Under the pieces are notes generated by a model. It was not told the origin of the DNA. It saw only the letters and a list, made by a program, of their open reading frames with translations, and ran no database searches. A DNA stretch of 64,000 nucleotides, taken from contig JBQMRN010000003.1 in the NCBI GenBank assembly GCA_052171895.1, forward strand, positions 186,001 through 250,000. The letters run 5' to 3'. This document shows positions 62,978-64,000 of this stretch, piece by piece (within the stretch, counting starts at the first letter, position 1; the number at the start of each line of letters is the position of its first letter). The position numbers and the translations under genes are program-made. The stretch comes from Arsenophonus sp052171895. GTDB lineage: Bacteria; Pseudomonadota; Gammaproteobacteria; Enterobacterales; Enterobacteriaceae.

Positions 62978-64000
62978 CTATGTTAGCAAAGGTTGTTTGT
63001 TTTCTTGCAAAGAAATATGTAGCCATATTTGTATTTCAATTGTTCTGATTTCAAACAATCTTCTCCTAAGCCAGATAATTTGGTAAATAAAACGATCCTA
63101 CACCATGAAATCTACTCAGCCATCTTTTTAATCGCTGATATCACTGTTCATATTTTATTGAATGTAGAATTCCTTACCAATAACTCTCTGATTATCTAAC
63201 CTTATTAGGCGATGCTGACTAATTTCATGCTAACTCCCAAAAGTTTCATAGTATTTAGCTCCATCCAAGCAAAGGATAGACTCTTTATCGATGATTAGCT
63301 CAAGAAAACTGTCAATACAGTCTGCATTAAACTCTTTAAGAATCCATTCGCTCAGATGACTCTGTCGATTTCTTGAGATGAAGCCGCAATTCGTTCTTTC
63401 CTTTTATCTCTTCCTATCCTGCGTTTTCTAGCTTTCTTATGTGGGATATAATTGTTTCTTTTAGAGGATTCAGGGAAAAATGTTTCGTCAACTTCAACAA
63501 TACCACTTGGTGCATTTATGTTAGCTGTTTTCGATAAAGCAAGGAAGCACTTAACGCCATTTAAACACTGTTTTCAAATTAATGCCTGTTTATTTCGCTC
63601 ACTCCTGTAAAGTCAAGATATTCAACATACATTGCAGATAACTAAACCATTTATCCATTCTGATATAGTTTCACCAGAGGACTTCTCCAGTATGATTCTT
63701 AAATGTTTTTCTGCAATCGGAGATTTTGCAACGATATCGCTGTAACCATACTAATAAATCTCCATAGAAGATAACATGTTCAGTCTAACAATATGAGCAG
63801 GATAAACTGAAATGAGTTGCTTCAATGCATAAATCAATATAATCCGACAGATTCTCACTGAACTAACTAATAAAATACAGCTTTATCTTCGCAGGAAGTG
63901 AGGAAAGAGTCTCTTTGATTTGTATGATTTTTTGCTTTTTCATAGCAATCTTTATAGCGAAAATCTTTGATACAGTATAAGGGATTTTTACCAACAACCT
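62978..64000 (-). mobile_element. IS1595-like element, cut by the window end
   Basis: Minus-strand copy from CTATGTTAGCAAAGGTTG (62978) to the window end at ACCAACAACCT, lacking only about 14 terminal bases. Transposase decayed. Confidence 0.78.

Noticed and set aside
1..64000. CRISPR array
   Set aside because: Repeats are dispersed kilobase-long IS copies; no short regularly spaced repeats were seen.
1..64000. tRNA or rRNA genes
   Set aside because: No cloverleaf with a GTTCGAATC-type T-loop and no rRNA segments were noticed on either strand, though an exhaustive scan by eye is not possible.

Overview
The window reads as chromosome of a gammaproteobacterial, Enterobacterales-type insect endosymbiont at an intermediate stage of genome decay. 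It is AT-rich, it keeps gene neighbourhoods known from E. coli (ftsN-hslV-hslU-menA-rraA, pdhR-aceE-aceF-lpd, prlC-rsmJ, rssB-galU, moaACDE-ybhL, zapA/ygfB-pepP-ubiH-ubiI-gcvT), and most genes in those blocks are broken. An Arsenophonus-like member of the Morganellaceae is my best guess; this is inference from composition, the Proteus/Providencia-type bactofilin and the decay pattern, not from any search.

Roughly 27 kb of the 64 kb is made of three decayed insertion-sequence families: an IS256-like element of about 1.4 kb, an IS1595-like element of about 1.05 kb and an IS91-like element of about 2 kb. No copy has an open transposase. Copies are nested and often abut one another, and they have cut up rraA, menA, cytR, pdh-flanking DNA, rssB, wbpA, ybhS, ygfB/pepP and gcvT.

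Layout: 1-9.07 kb is IS debris with one intact small gene (ytfK). 9.07-14 kb holds rraA and menA remnants, then hslU, hslV and ftsN intact behind a sigma-32-type promoter, and the tail of cytR. 14-19.6 kb is IS91, IS1595, the rest of cytR and IS256. 19.7-26.7 kb is the pyruvate dehydrogenase locus: aceE and aceF intact, lpd and pdhR dead, the PdhR operator still readable. 26.9-31.4 kb is IS material. 31.5-34.3 kb has prlC (one frameshift in a run of ten A) and rsmJ. 34.6-41 kb has IS256, the rssB tail, intact galU, and an IS256 split by an IS91. 41-46.3 kb is a dead O-antigen cluster (wbpA, wbpB, wbpD, wbpE, wzx). 46.3-47.8 kb is a dead moaA-C-D-E cluster, followed by intact ybhL. 49-50.8 kb is a dead ybhS-ybhR exporter. 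52.1 kb carries an intact bactofilin gene. 54.6-61.7 kb has zapA, dead ygfB and pepP, intact ubiH and ubiI, and dead gcvT. The right end is again IS256, IS91 and IS1595.

What survives is a coherent core: protein quality control (HslUV), division (FtsN, ZapA), entry to the TCA cycle (AceE, AceF), ubiquinone synthesis (UbiH, UbiI), rRNA methylation (RsmJ), UDP-glucose synthesis (GalU), envelope/shape (bactofilin, YbhL) and stress signalling (YtfK). What is lost is regulation (CytR, PdhR, RssB), O-antigen sugars, molybdenum cofactor, menaquinone, glycine cleavage and an exporter: the usual losses of a host-restricted bacterium.
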